Shown: positions 53,734-63,256 of the stretch, piece by piece | How the letters are laid out: every line of letters begins with the position of its first letter | Numbering within the stretch: the stretch's first letter is position 1 | Source: a virus | IMG/VR virus record: IMGVR_UViG_3300046747_000672 | Coordinates: 49,763-113,762 of that record | Direction: 5' to 3' (one strand) | Length of the DNA stretch: 64,000 nt | Translations under genes and position numbers: made by a program | Notes under the pieces: model-generated | Databases searched by the model: none | What the model was told of the DNA's origin: nothing | What the model saw: the letters and a program-made list of their open reading frames with translations, nothing else

Positions 53734-54339
53734 ATGGCGCTGACAACGGGCGAGCTGCAACGGATCCGCATTGAGCTTGGCTACAGTGCGCTTTCGCTTG
53801 CGGCGGAACCGTTCGTCGGCGTCACGGCACTCTTCGAGAACGTCGTCTATCGCTACCTCCTCGGTGGCGCCACGACGACGTCATCGACGTCCGTCGATGC
53901 GGCTACGACGGCGACACCTGTCGCGATCACCCTCGCATCGGCGACGGGATTCGCGACCGGCGACGTTGTCTGGGTTGACGTCGACGATCGCATGGAGTCG
54001 GCGACGATCCAGAATCTCTCCGGCGCCATCGCTACGGTGCAACTTCGCAATGCGCATTCCGGCACCTACCCAGTGTCACAGGATTGCGGCGAGGCGGACG
54101 CGCGCGCGAAGCTCCGAGAGATCAAAGCGCTGAAGGCGGAGCGCGCCGGCTCGATCGGTACCGGCGAGCTGAAGAAGGTGGACGAGATCGAGTTCTACCA
54201 GACTCGATCTGCCTCCACTGCGTTCTCCACGTTCCAGGCCGACCTCATGATCTTGCGCGACGAGCTCGCAGCGGCGCTCGGCGTTCCCAATGCGTGGCGG
54301 TTGAAGGGGCGCGCCGGCTCGACCGTCGCGATGTACTGA
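53734..54339 (+). CDS. Head-tail connector-like protein
   Basis: 201 residues from ATG at 53734. Position right after the capsid genes and composition (helix start, beta-rich centre, GYSALSLAAEPFVGV) fit neck/adaptor proteins (HK97 gp6/Mu gp34 type). The family is not certain. Confidence 0.6.
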   Translation: MALTTGELQRIRIELGYSALSLAAEPFVGVTALFENVVYRYLLGGATTTSSTSVDAATTATPVAITLASATGFATGDVVWVDVDDRMESATIQNLSGAIATVQLRNAHSGTYPVSQDCGEADARAKLREIKALKAERAGSIGTGELKKVDEIEFYQTRSASTAFSTFQADLMILRDELAAALGVPNAWRLKGRAGSTVAMY

Positions 54340-54340
54340 C

Positions 54341-54808
54341 GTGGCATTCGCGGATCGCTTCCGTCCGAAGCTCGACAAGATTCGGACGCGCATCCCGACG
54401 AAGTACGGCGTCCGCTCCGTCACCCTCACCGTTCGCACGACCCGCTTCGTCGGCGATTTCCTCACGGGCGGCACGCCGGTCACGGCCGACAAGGCGATCA
54501 CAAGCCCCGCTGGCGATCGCTACAAGGTCCGCGTCATGTCGACGAAAGACGTCGTGGCGTCCGGAGGACTCTACCAGTCGGGAGCGATCAAGGTCGGCCC
54601 CATCACGCCGCCGTACCCGGGTGGCGGCTGGACGAAAGACGACCTCATCCCGCCGACAACCGACGGCGGCGAAGTCCTGTATGGGCTCACCGAGGCATCG
54701 GGCCAGACGCAGTGGTGTCAGATGGCGTCGAACGACACGCTGCACGACCTGCATTGGTACCTGGTCCTCAACCCGACAGGGACGACGCCGCCTGCGCCGC
54801 CAGCATGA
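54341..54808 (+). CDS. Head-closure/neck-like protein
   Basis: 155 residues from GTG at 54341. Beta-rich with TRIPTKYGVRSVTLTVRTTR, DRYKVRVMSTKDVVASGGLY and YLVLNPTG. The size and location match small neck proteins that close the head. Identity inferred from synteny. Confidence 0.55.
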   Translation: MAFADRFRPKLDKIRTRIPTKYGVRSVTLTVRTTRFVGDFLTGGTPVTADKAITSPAGDRYKVRVMSTKDVVASGGLYQSGAIKVGPITPPYPGGGWTKDDLIPPTTDGGEVLYGLTEASGQTQWCQMASNDTLHDLHWYLVLNPTGTTPPAPPA

Positions 54809-55095
54809 AACTCGTTGACGCGAACAAGGCGAACGTCTCTGAGCTTCGCCCATCGGCAACGCCAGAGATTGTCGCGAGGCTCGAAAAGCTACTTGAGTGC
54901 GCACGGTCGGGCGACATCGTCGGGCTCGTCGTCGCTTACGAGTACGTCGAAGGCGGCGTGAACGGTTCTTGGAACATGGGCCCAGGATGCCGGCCAACGA
55001 ACCTCCTCGGCGAGCTCACGCGCATGCAGTTCTTGCTGGCGAGCCGAATCAACGACGGCCCTCGAAGCGAAGAAGACATTAAAGGCACCAAGTGA
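54805..55095 (+). CDS. Small hypothetical neck or accessory protein
   Basis: 96 residues from ATG at 54805 (ATGA). Contains IVARLEKLLECARSGDIVGL and VVAYEYVEGGVNGSW, repeatedly seen in phages but of unknown role. Confidence 0.6.
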   Translation: MKLVDANKANVSELRPSATPEIVARLEKLLECARSGDIVGLVVAYEYVEGGVNGSWNMGPGCRPTNLLGELTRMQFLLASRINDGPRSEEDIKGTK

Positions 55096-55544
55096 ACGGC
55101 GTCGAAATCAAAGTCGACCGCGTCCAGCGTGCGCTTCTCCGCTACTTGGTCCGCCTGGACGAGGTCAGTCGGAGCGCGCTTGCTGAAGCTGGACTTGCTG
55201 CGATCGACTCCGCCCGAGAGACCATCTCGCGCACCACGACGCGGCACACCGGAGCGCTGGAAGACAACTGGCACGTCGGCTGGCCCGACAGGTTCACGCG
55301 CTCGGTATCGAGCTTCGCGCCCCACGCGCGCTTCATCGAAGCCGGAACGAAAGCGCATCGCATCACGGCGCGCCGCGCGAACTTCCTACGGTTCGAAGTG
55401 AATGGCCAAACGATGTTTCGTCGCTCTGTGTGGCATCCAGGCACGAAGGCGCGGCCCTTCCTGGCGCTCGCGATGGCATCCGGGCAGATGGCGCTGAAGG
55501 CATCGGCGCAAGAAGGCGTCGACCGCATCGCGCACGAGTTCTGA
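55092..55544 (+). CDS. HK97 gp10-like tail-completion protein
   Basis: 150 residues from GTG at 55092 (GTGA). ARFIEAGTKAHRITARRANF and KARPFLALAMASGQM match the HK97 gp10/Mu G family that completes the tail-neck joint. The conserved arginine-rich loop and ...AGTKAHxI pattern support this. It likely forms a ring on the tail end. Confidence 0.75.
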   Translation: MNGVEIKVDRVQRALLRYLVRLDEVSRSALAEAGLAAIDSARETISRTTTRHTGALEDNWHVGWPDRFTRSVSSFAPHARFIEAGTKAHRITARRANFLRFEVNGQTMFRRSVWHPGTKARPFLALAMASGQMALKASAQEGVDRIAHEF

Positions 55545-55545
55545 T

Positions 55546-56481
55546 TTGGCTTTCCAATACGGCGCAACCGTCTATCCGCTCGACGTCGGCGCCAACTCAA
55601 GTCTCCTTCCGGTCTGCGACCCGGCCCTCGCGAAGATCCTCGACTACCTCCGCTTCGTGCTGAGAAAATACGCGGAGCGAGCGTTCCTGTCGACGTTCGC
55701 GATTCCGGCGACCGACAGAACGAAAGTCGCGATTGAATCGGTGGTGGAGCAGGTCGCTCCCATCGACCCGGATACGATTGCTCTTTCGGAGCAATTCACC
55801 TTCCCGCTGCTCTGCGGCTGGCCGAAGTCGGTCAAGTACAACCACCGCACGCTGAATTGGATCTGCGACGTCCGCACCGTCGGACTCGCGTACATCCTAT
55901 CGCCTCTAGCGGCGCACCAGTCGGTCCTGTGGACGCCGTTCCTGAACAGCGTCAGCCAGATCTGCAACGGCGCGCTGAAGGCCGGCCACGACGACGACTA
56001 CAACGACGGTGAGCGCATCGTCGCCGACAACAAGATCACGTCAGCGATCCTGAAGACCGCCGACTTCGGCCACTTCAAATTCGGCGACAAGCAGACGCCG
56101 CCGTACTTTCCGGCCTGGGTGGCGGAGCTCGAGCTTATCGAGCAGCAGACGCCGTACACCGTCGGTCTCACCCCCCTCCAAGGCATCGACCTCACGGTCA
56201 AGCAGCAGGCGCTCCCCGACCTCGCAACGCGCGTGACCGCCGACGCATCGGCAGCCGCCACGTCGCTCCAGGTCGCATCGTCCGATGGCTTCGTCGAGTT
56301 CGACGCGGTCCGCATCGGCGAAGGCACGGCGCGCGAGGAAGTGGCCATCGTCTCGGCGGTGCCCGACACGACGCACCTCTCGCTCGCCAGCGGGCTCTCA
56401 TTCGCGCATACGGCGGCGCAAGCGGACGTGGTGAAGCGCGACCCCTTCCTGATGCTTCAAGCGAAGAGCGACGTCGAATGA
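55546..56481 (+). CDS. Putative tail or neck structural protein
   Basis: 311 residues from TTG at 55546, just after the gp10-like stop. Mixed alpha/beta with ILDYLRFVLRKYAERAFLST and a C-terminal barrel-like domain (ATRVTADASAAATSLQVASS, then EFDAVRIGEGTAREE). Its place before the sheath fits a tail terminator or spanning protein, but no family is recognised. Confidence 0.6.
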   Translation: MAFQYGATVYPLDVGANSSLLPVCDPALAKILDYLRFVLRKYAERAFLSTFAIPATDRTKVAIESVVEQVAPIDPDTIALSEQFTFPLLCGWPKSVKYNHRTLNWICDVRTVGLAYILSPLAAHQSVLWTPFLNSVSQICNGALKAGHDDDYNDGERIVADNKITSAILKTADFGHFKFGDKQTPPYFPAWVAELELIEQQTPYTVGLTPLQGIDLTVKQQALPDLATRVTADASAAATSLQVASSDGFVEFDAVRIGEGTAREEVAIVSAVPDTTHLSLASGLSFAHTAAQADVVKRDPFLMLQAKSDVE

Positions 56482-56747
56482 TTCTGTACGACCACTTCAC
56501 CATCGAATACCGAATCGGCCCCATCTCGTACGACACCGAAGACGGTCTCGACGAGGCGTGGAAGGTCATGAAGCTCTTCAAGGACTCGCCGCGCACCGCA
56601 GCAGACGAGGTCACTGGCCTCAGGATCGCGCCGAACGCTCCAGGCAAATACGTCATCTCCTCGAACGTTCACGCGACGCAAACGCCTGCCGAGTTGCTCG
56701 CCGGTATGGATGAGCTTCTGAAGCCGCACGGCTGGCGCACGTTTTAG
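56478..56747 (+). CDS. Hypothetical protein
   Basis: 89 residues from ATG at 56478 (ATGA). Alpha/beta with FTIEYRIGPISYDTEDGLDE and MDELLKPHGWRTF. It sits among tail genes. Function unknown. Confidence 0.6.
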   Translation: MILYDHFTIEYRIGPISYDTEDGLDEAWKVMKLFKDSPRTAADEVTGLRIAPNAPGKYVISSNVHATQTPAELLAGMDELLKPHGWRTF

Positions 56748-56776
56748 TCAACAGCTACCCGAAAGACCGACGTCGG

Positions 56777-56995
56777 ATGACAACGATTTGGATCGAAGGG
56801 GGCGACCACTTGTCACCCGAAGAGCGTGACCGCTTGATCGCCGATGCCGCATCCAAGCTCGAACTGATGAACTTCTCGTTCCAATCGGCGGAGCCTCACA
56901 CGCCCGACGAATGCACGCTTCATCGCGGCGGACTTCTCGTCTGCGGGCACTGCGAACACTGGCGCCGTCGCAAAGCGCAAGCCGCAAAGCAATAG
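56777..56995 (+). CDS. Small Cys/His protein among tail genes
   Basis: 72 residues from ATG at 56777. A Glu-rich start, then CTLHRGGLLVCGHCEHWRRR with possible zinc ligands. Function unknown. Confidence 0.55.
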   Translation: MTTIWIEGGDHLSPEERDRLIADAASKLELMNFSFQSAEPHTPDECTLHRGGLLVCGHCEHWRRRKAQAAKQ

Positions 56996-57008
56996 CGAAA
57001 GACTCCAC

Positions 57009-57413
57009 ATGGCATCTCCCGAAACCGTCCGCGCGGGCGCGATCGCTGGCGTACTCGTCCATGCGCCAGGCCGAGGTACGCACGACGGCGCGCAGGTCGA
57101 ATACCTGGGCCGCCGCACCGATCATGTCGCCATCAAGGCGAACTCGGTGAAGCGCCCCGACGGCATCGTCGTTTTGAAAAACCTCGAGCTCTGCTACCCG
57201 ATCGACGCCGAGCACAACACCACGTACCACCGCTCGCAAGGCATCAGCGTCACGGGCGCTGTGCGCAACGCCATCCGCCTCGGCGAGGCCGTGCCGCTCG
57301 ACCAAGCGACAGCGGACTGGGCGGGCGTGCCGTTCGTCGAAGCGCCGAAAACCACCAAGGCTGCGCCGACGCGCGGCGCAGGCAGTTCCCCATCTGACGC
57401 GAAGGATTCCTGA
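57009..57413 (+). CDS. Hypothetical tail-region protein
   Basis: 134 residues from ATG at 57009; the stop shares a base with the sheath start (TGATG). Beta-rich with VRAGAIAGVLVHAPGRGTHD and a Ser/Pro/Ala-rich tail. Function unknown. It may be a small tail or spike component. Confidence 0.6.
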   Translation: MASPETVRAGAIAGVLVHAPGRGTHDGAQVEYLGRRTDHVAIKANSVKRPDGIVVLKNLELCYPIDAEHNTTYHRSQGISVTGAVRNAIRLGEAVPLDQATADWAGVPFVEAPKTTKAAPTRGAGSSPSDAKDS

Positions 57414-58987
57414 TGCCCGATATCAACATTGGCGTCCCGTCGACCTTCGCCACGCCTGGCGATTACCTCCAGATCAACTTCGGCGTCGGTCCCGGCGGTA
57501 GCGACCCCGGGACGTACGCGATCCTCATCATCGGCAACAAGACGTCCTCCGCCAGCGCCACCGTCGATACCGAGGTGTACGGCCCGAATACGAACACTCC
57601 GCTCGTGAACGAGACGGACATGATCGCGCTCGGCGGCGCCGGCTGCGAGGCGCACCGCATGTGGCTTCGCGTCCGCAAGGTGCTCGACCTTGCTGCCACC
57701 GTCGGAGTGACCGCTCCGCCCGTCTACGTGATCTTCCCGACCGAGTCGGTCGGCGTCGCGGCAACGCTCACGTTCACGATCGCCAACACAGCGGCGACCG
57801 ACGCGGTCCTGCGGTTCTACATGGGCGACGAGTACGTCGACCTGTCGATTGCCTCTGGACAGCTCATTGCGACGATTGGCGCGAACCTCGCCGTCGCGAT
57901 CAACAACAAGACTAGCTGGCCGATCACCGCGGCGTTCGCCACGGCGACGCTCACGATCACGTCGAAGCAAGCCGGCCCGCGCGGCAACGAGATCCGAGTC
58001 TGGGCGCGCATCATCTCCGGCAGTCCGACGACCACGATCACGAACAACGTGTCGACGCCGCTCGCCTCGGGCGCCACGGCGGACTCGTGGACCACGGCGC
58101 TGTCGACGATCTACCCCGTTCGCTTCTACTACATCGTCAGTCCCGACACGTCCGTGTCCGGCACGACGTACGACGACCTCGTTACGCAGGTCATCGCGCA
58201 ATCCGCGCCGCTCATCGGTATTCGCCAGGTCGTCATGGCGGCGAGCGTCGGGACCCAGGCATCGGCTTCCACCATCGCCGCCACGTCGTCGATCAACACC
58301 GTCCGCGCGGAGATCGCGCAGCTCTACAAGAGCGACCTCACAGCAGGCGAACTCGCGGCGACGTACGCCGCTGCCGCTGCCGTCTTCGAGACGCTCGAGT
58401 GGTCGTACAACTTCCGCGACTTCGGCAAGGGGTCGATCCGCGGCATCCCGACCGACAAGTTTTGGAAGGTTCCCGCGCCGACGACCAAGTCGGCATGGCC
58501 GACGCCTGGCGTATCTGGCTCGGTCGAGACCGCGCTGAACAACGGCGTGACCCCGATCGGCGTCACCACCGACGGCCGCACGTACATCACGCGCGCCATC
58601 ACGACGGCGCACAAGAACGCCTCGAACTTCGACTACCGCGCCCGCGATCGGCATCTCCGCAGCGTGCTCGACCGCTGGTCGGACGAACTGCTCGCCGACT
58701 ACACGTCGCAATTCGGTGGTTCGACGATCATCGATGACCTCAAAGAGGGCGAGCCGACGCCGGGCCCGAACGTCGTGCAGCCGAAGCAAATCAAGGCGCT
58801 CGTCTTTTCGAAGCTCGACAAGTACGCAAACCGCCACCTGAAGAAGGTCTCCGAGATCAAGGCTGGGACGACCGTCGCGCGCAATTCGCAGAACCAACAG
58901 CGCGTCGATGTGCTCATTCCGGCGCGCGTGATCGACCTGCTTCTCCAAAGCGGGATCCAGGTGAATGACAACTCCACCGCAACGTGA
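57413..58987 (+). CDS. Tail sheath protein
   Basis: 524 residues from ATG at 57413. N-terminal beta-rich domain with AILIIGNKTSSASATVDTEV, a variable inserted domain around residues 110-220 and a C-terminal part (GVTTDGRTYITRAITTAHKN, then FDYRARDRHLRSVLDRWSDE) typical of Mu gpL-type sheaths. The protein contracts during injection. It is the clearest marker of a myovirus. Confidence 0.85.
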   Translation: MPDINIGVPSTFATPGDYLQINFGVGPGGSDPGTYAILIIGNKTSSASATVDTEVYGPNTNTPLVNETDMIALGGAGCEAHRMWLRVRKVLDLAATVGVTAPPVYVIFPTESVGVAATLTFTIANTAATDAVLRFYMGDEYVDLSIASGQLIATIGANLAVAINNKTSWPITAAFATATLTITSKQAGPRGNEIRVWARIISGSPTTTITNNVSTPLASGATADSWTTALSTIYPVRFYYIVSPDTSVSGTTYDDLVTQVIAQSAPLIGIRQVVMAASVGTQASASTIAATSSINTVRAEIAQLYKSDLTAGELAATYAAAAAVFETLEWSYNFRDFGKGSIRGIPTDKFWKVPAPTTKSAWPTPGVSGSVETALNNGVTPIGVTTDGRTYITRAITTAHKNASNFDYRARDRHLRSVLDRWSDELLADYTSQFGGSTIIDDLKEGEPTPGPNVVQPKQIKALVFSKLDKYANRHLKKVSEIKAGTTVARNSQNQQRVDVLIPARVIDLLLQSGIQVNDNSTAT

Positions 58988-58999
58988 GGTTGACGAAAT

Positions 59000-59374
59000 A
59001 TGGCTGATCTCTACACAAACTGCGCGGTCGACATCCGCGGACAGCGCCTGCTCGAAGCGGCGGACGTCTCGATCGAGCGCAAGTCGAACGCGCACGAACA
59101 GCTCACTCTCGCGAAGGGCCGCGCCGGATATTCGCCTGGCGCGCCGACGATGGAGATTCGAATCACGAGCGGCATTCGTGCTGCGGGCTTCGAGTACGAC
59201 GCCGGGCCCGACATCCTGGCGCTGAACGATGTCCCGTTCACCATCTACGCCGCAAACTCGTTCCTCACGTCGACGGGCACGATCCTGACGGACAAGGGCG
59301 ACAAGGGCGTCGACAAGAACGCGAACTACGAGTTCACCATCTCGGCGAAGTTCGCCAATTGGCAGCGGCAGTAG
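59000..59374 (+). CDS. Tail tube protein
   Basis: 124 residues from ATG at 59000. Beta-sandwich composition (TNCAVDIRGQRLLEAADVSI, then YSPGAPTMEIRITSGIRAAG) and position directly after the sheath match Mu gpM-type tail tubes. It forms the inner channel that carries DNA. Confidence 0.8.
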   Translation: MADLYTNCAVDIRGQRLLEAADVSIERKSNAHEQLTLAKGRAGYSPGAPTMEIRITSGIRAAGFEYDAGPDILALNDVPFTIYAANSFLTSTGTILTDKGDKGVDKNANYEFTISAKFANWQRQ

Positions 59375-59379
59375 ACTGA

Positions 59380-60012
59380 ATGAGCGGACCGCCCATCGAC
59401 ATCGAGGCTGAGGAACTGTGGCGGAATATCTGCCGCACCGACGAGCCGAACGCCCGATACTACGAGGTCGTCGACTTCCCTCGGAATGACCGCGACACCG
59501 GCAAGCCGATTGGCGAGCTCGCGATCTGGCCGCTGAAGGACAACGAGATCACGCAGGCGAAAGCCGAGGCGACGAAGTACGCGCGCGCTCTCATCAAAGA
59601 GAAGAAGGAAACCTTCGAGGCGCACGAGTACATCGAAGGCTACCAGCAGGTCTTCAGCGACGCGTGCGCGACAGAAATGGTCTGGCGCTTCTGCCGGAAC
59701 GTGAAGGACCGCTCGGTCGCTGCGTTCCCGACCGCGGCTGCTTGCAGGCTGCACCTCTCCGGCGACGAGAAGGCGGTGCTCTGCAACGCATACGCTCTCG
59801 TGCAAGTGAAGTTCGGCCCCATCGTTTCGGGGATGACGGTCGAAGACTACGATGCTTGGATTTCGCGTCTCGGGGAGGGCGGCTCGGCCGTCCCTTTGTC
59901 TTTGCTCACATGGGAGCAACGGACCGACCTTCTGATGCATTCGGCGTCGCGGTTGTATTCCTTACGGACGGGCAGCTCCTCTGCTGGGAAGCAGCAAGAC
60001 GAGCCTACCTGA
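59380..60012 (+). CDS. Putative tail assembly chaperone
   Basis: 210 residues from ATG at 59380. Helical, charged, with YYEVVDFPRNDRDTGKPIGE and EAHEYIEGYQQVFSDACATE. It lies between tube and tape measure, where myoviruses and siphoviruses encode assembly chaperones with a programmed frameshift. A -1 frame extends only to 60038, so no long frameshift product is visible. Confidence 0.6.
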   Translation: MSGPPIDIEAEELWRNICRTDEPNARYYEVVDFPRNDRDTGKPIGELAIWPLKDNEITQAKAEATKYARALIKEKKETFEAHEYIEGYQQVFSDACATEMVWRFCRNVKDRSVAAFPTAAACRLHLSGDEKAVLCNAYALVQVKFGPIVSGMTVEDYDAWISRLGEGGSAVPLSLLTWEQRTDLLMHSASRLYSLRTGSSSAGKQQDEPT

Positions 60013-60157
60013 AGTCTGCGCATAGCCATCAGACGTAGGGGGACGGACCAACACGAACTTTCGACGCGAGCCTGAACGCACGATGACCATCACAACGCCA
60101 GCACGCGGCCCGACAAGGACGGCGTCGCTGGCGTTCTCGCATTTGTAGGGACTGGCT
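60013..60157. other. 145-base gap before tape measure gene
   Basis: No convincing gene. A 21-codon frame (60083-60148) lacks a ribosome site and typical composition. AGGGA at 60147-60151 serves the tape measure start. The gap could be where a shifted chaperone frame once extended. Confidence 0.35.
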
Positions 60158-62353
60158 TTGGCCTCGCCGATCGAGATTCTCTTTCATTCCAACGCCGATG
60201 AGGTGAAGGCGCAGGTCCTCGGCCTCATCCCGGTGTTCGATCGGTTCGCGAGGTCGGCCGTTGCATCGGTCGACAACTCGACGCGACAGCGCGTGCGAGC
60301 GGAGCGGTCCGCGGCGGATCAGACGGCGAAAGAAGCGACGCGCGCCGAGAAGGAAAAGGAGCGCGCGACCAAGACGTCGCAGCGGGAGATCGATAAGGTC
60401 CTTCGCGAGTCGAATCGCCTTCGCAACGCGATGAACTCGGTCGAGGTCCGCGACTGGCAGCAGAAGGAGCGCTCGCGTGTCCGCGCGTCCGAGCAGGCGT
60501 CGCGCGACATCGAATCGTCGCGAAAGCGCATGTCTGAAGGCTTCGGTCGCCAGATGGGCGGCGCCTTCGGTCGCGTGATGAACACCGCGAGTCACGTGGC
60601 CGGAATTGCGACGGCCCTCGGTGGCGGGTTCACGATCGCCGACGCGCTCAGTTCTGGCGTGAAGGAAGAGGCTACCGCCGGGCAGATCGTCCGCAGCGCC
60701 CAGGACAAGGGAGGCATCTCTAGCGCCGACTTGCAGACGAAGGCGCGCGCCGTCGCCATTGGCAATGGCGGCAGAACCGAGGACGTTCTGCGAGGCGCCG
60801 ACGCCTTCGTCCAGAAGACTGGCAGCCTGAAGGCTGCTGTCGATCTCCTAGACGAGCTCGGGCTCGAGGCGGCGTCCTCTGGGGCCAAGCTTGAGGACCT
60901 CGGAAGTACGGCGGCGGAGGTCTTCTCGTCGGTCGGCACGGCCGCGGGCACGACCGACGTCATGCGAATGCTCATCGGTCAGGGCAAGGCAGGCGCGGTC
61001 GACATCCGCAACCTTGCTCAGTACGGAGCAAGGCTCAGTTCGACGGCAGGCCTATTCGAGGGCGGGGTAGGCGAGAACATCAAGAGCTTTGGCGCTTTGT
61101 CGCAGGTCGCCAAGGCGAAGGGTGGGGCCACGGATGCAGCAGAGGCAACCGAGGCTGCGGCGCGACTGTTCGCCGAAATCGCGCAACACAAGGACGACTT
61201 CGAAGCTGCCAACATCAAGGTGAAGGGCGCTGGCGGAAAGCTACGAAACATACAGGACATTCTGCTCGACACTCTGGTCGCCAACAAGGGTGACATCACC
61301 ACGATCCCGAAACTGTTCGGGCGGCAGGCCGGCAAGGTCGAGATCGGACTTGCCCAGGCATTCCTGGAGGGCTCTGGCGGCAAGACGGACAAAACCTCGC
61401 TCGCAGCGGGACGGGCAAGCGCGGCATCTCTCATCGAGAGCTACCAGCGGCCGGTGTCGCAAGGCGAGCTCGAGTCCGATCGCAAGTCGCGGCTCGCAGA
61501 GAACGAGGCGAAGCTCAATCAGGCGACCGAGCAACTGCACCAAGCGCTGAACGAGCGCCTTCTCCCAAAGCTGCCAGAACTGATCGACAAGTTCACGCAG
61601 CTCATCCCTGCGATGCAGAGCGCAGTCGATTTCTTTGTCGGCGGCAGTGTGTGGGAAGGGGTTGGCAAGGCGGTCGGCGTTGCGCTTGTCGCGGAGATTG
61701 TGAAGGCCGGGACGGCCAAGCTCGTCTCGTCTGCGTTCACCGGACTGGCCAGCCTGATTCTCAAATCCGTCAGCGGGACGGCTGTCGCGAACATTGCTGC
61801 CGGCGTCGTGAACGTTACGAGCGGTGTCGGTGGTCCAGGTGGCGTCCTGGACTCTGCTGGAAAGCTTGCTCGCGTGGTCGCGCCAGCGGGCGCGGGTCTC
61901 GGCGGCCTTGCGCTCGCCGGAACATTCGCAGCGGCGGGCGCTGTCGATGCGGGCATCTTGATGGCCGCCAAGGCAGACGAGAAGAAGGGCCAGAAGGCAT
62001 TTACGGACCTCATGGCGATGCCGACCAACACACCAGAGGAGAAGCGGTCGAAGCTGGATCGCTTGCAATCGATCTCAGGCTCAGTCCAAGCAGACCTGGC
62101 TCCCGTGCAGAAGAGCTACTACGGAATGGGCCAGTATGGCGGCGCTGTGTCCGCGCCAGAAAAGGGGCTCGACCTCGAGAAAGAGGCGTTCCGAAAGAAT
62201 CTCAGCGCGATCAACGCCGAGATCGAGATGCTCAAGGCCGCCCTGTCGGGCGCCGGACCTGCGGTGACAGCTTTCGCCGATTCGATGAAGCCAGCCGGTG
62301 GCCCCGCCGAGCCGGCCGGCATCCCGCCGAGTCGCTGGGGCACTGATCACTGA
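60158..62353 (+). CDS. Tape measure protein
   Basis: 731 residues from TTG at 60158 with AGGGA before it. Long charged coiled-coil N-terminus (TRAEKEKERATKTSQREIDK), Gly/Ala-rich middle helices and hydrophobic stretches (AVGVALVAEIVKAGTAKLVS, then ILKSVSGTAVANIAAGVVNV) as in tail tape measures. Length sets tail length; at about 1.5 angstroms per residue this suggests a tail near 110 nm. Confidence 0.85.
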   Translation: MASPIEILFHSNADEVKAQVLGLIPVFDRFARSAVASVDNSTRQRVRAERSAADQTAKEATRAEKEKERATKTSQREIDKVLRESNRLRNAMNSVEVRDWQQKERSRVRASEQASRDIESSRKRMSEGFGRQMGGAFGRVMNTASHVAGIATALGGGFTIADALSSGVKEEATAGQIVRSAQDKGGISSADLQTKARAVAIGNGGRTEDVLRGADAFVQKTGSLKAAVDLLDELGLEAASSGAKLEDLGSTAAEVFSSVGTAAGTTDVMRMLIGQGKAGAVDIRNLAQYGARLSSTAGLFEGGVGENIKSFGALSQVAKAKGGATDAAEATEAAARLFAEIAQHKDDFEAANIKVKGAGGKLRNIQDILLDTLVANKGDITTIPKLFGRQAGKVEIGLAQAFLEGSGGKTDKTSLAAGRASAASLIESYQRPVSQGELESDRKSRLAENEAKLNQATEQLHQALNERLLPKLPELIDKFTQLIPAMQSAVDFFVGGSVWEGVGKAVGVALVAEIVKAGTAKLVSSAFTGLASLILKSVSGTAVANIAAGVVNVTSGVGGPGGVLDSAGKLARVVAPAGAGLGGLALAGTFAAAGAVDAGILMAAKADEKKGQKAFTDLMAMPTNTPEEKRSKLDRLQSISGSVQADLAPVQKSYYGMGQYGGAVSAPEKGLDLEKEAFRKNLSAINAEIEMLKAALSGAGPAVTAFADSMKPAGGPAEPAGIPPSRWGTDH

Positions 62354-62356
62354 CCG

Positions 62357-63253
62357 ATGGCAACCCTCGACGTCCTCTCCACCCTCCAGCCGCCCTCGTG
62401 GCGCGGCATCCCGTTCCCGCTCACGTCGTTGCACAACGGCTTCACGCACGACCACGTCGAGCACAAGTTCCTCTACCAATCTGGCGCGTACATCGAGGCG
62501 ACGGGGCGCAACGCGCTGAACTTCCAGGCGCGCATTCCGTTTTGCAACGGTGTCGAAGCAGCGTCGTTCGAATCGTGGGCAGGGCAAGTACTCTACCCGG
62601 ACCTCTTCAATCGATTCCTGCAAGCGGTGCTCGATGAGACATCGGGCGAGTTCGTTCACCCGAACTTCGGCACGCTCACCTGCAAAGCGCGCGACGTCGA
62701 CTGGGACATCGCCGGCAACGGGCCGCGCGACGGCGCGATCCTGTCGTGCCGCTTCTACCATTCGAACGACGACAAGGATTCGCTTTCCGATACGCTGACG
62801 ACGCAGTCGCCGATGGCGCGCGCGTCGTCGAGCGCCGCGGTCCTGGACGACCAGCTCGCAGCGACGGGCCCGCTGCCTGAATTGTCGAACGACAAGAAGT
62901 CCTTCGGCGAGCTCGTGGCCGACGTCGGCGACGGCACAGGCAACGTGGGCCGTATCACCTCGAAGCTCGACAACACGGACGCGGCACTTCAGCGGCGCGA
63001 TTCCGTCGGCGACTGGCCGCTCCGTGGCGCCGTCGAAGACATGCGCGCCGCCGTGTTCGACCTTCAATCGTTCAACGGCGTCGGCGCGCAGCGAACACGC
63101 GAGACGACCGTGTCGTGGGGCACGACGCTGCCCGTGCTCGGCATCCGCCTCGGCGTGCGCACGCAAGACCTCGTCGAGATGAACCCGAGCCTGGCGCGAA
63201 GCCCGCTCGTCCCTGCCGGCGTCCGCGTGCGGTACCCGTTCGGGGCGCGGTAG
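62357..63253 (+). CDS. DNA-circulation N-domain and LysM-type protein
   Basis: 298 residues from ATG at 62357. The N-terminal 120 residues (WRGIPFPLTSLHNGFTHDHV, RNALNFQARIPF, then YPDLFNRFLQAVLDETSGEF) match the Mu gpN-like DNA-circulation domain. A C-terminal segment (TTVSWGTTLPVLGIRLGVRT then DLVEMNPSLARSPLVPAGV) is LysM-like and may bind peptidoglycan. It belongs to the tail hub. Confidence 0.78.
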   Translation: MATLDVLSTLQPPSWRGIPFPLTSLHNGFTHDHVEHKFLYQSGAYIEATGRNALNFQARIPFCNGVEAASFESWAGQVLYPDLFNRFLQAVLDETSGEFVHPNFGTLTCKARDVDWDIAGNGPRDGAILSCRFYHSNDDKDSLSDTLTTQSPMARASSSAAVLDDQLAATGPLPELSNDKKSFGELVADVGDGTGNVGRITSKLDNTDAALQRRDSVGDWPLRGAVEDMRAAVFDLQSFNGVGAQRTRETTVSWGTTLPVLGIRLGVRTQDLVEMNPSLARSPLVPAGVRVRYPFGAR

Positions 63254-63256
63254 AGA

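Noticed and set aside
57194-59095. A 633-codon minus-strand frame opposite the tail sheath
   Set aside because: Arg/Asp-rich composition mirrors the sheath gene's codon pattern. The sheath protein is far better supported.
60083-60148. 21-codon frame between chaperone and tape measure
   Set aside because: No ribosome site and no coupling with neighbours; composition is unremarkable.
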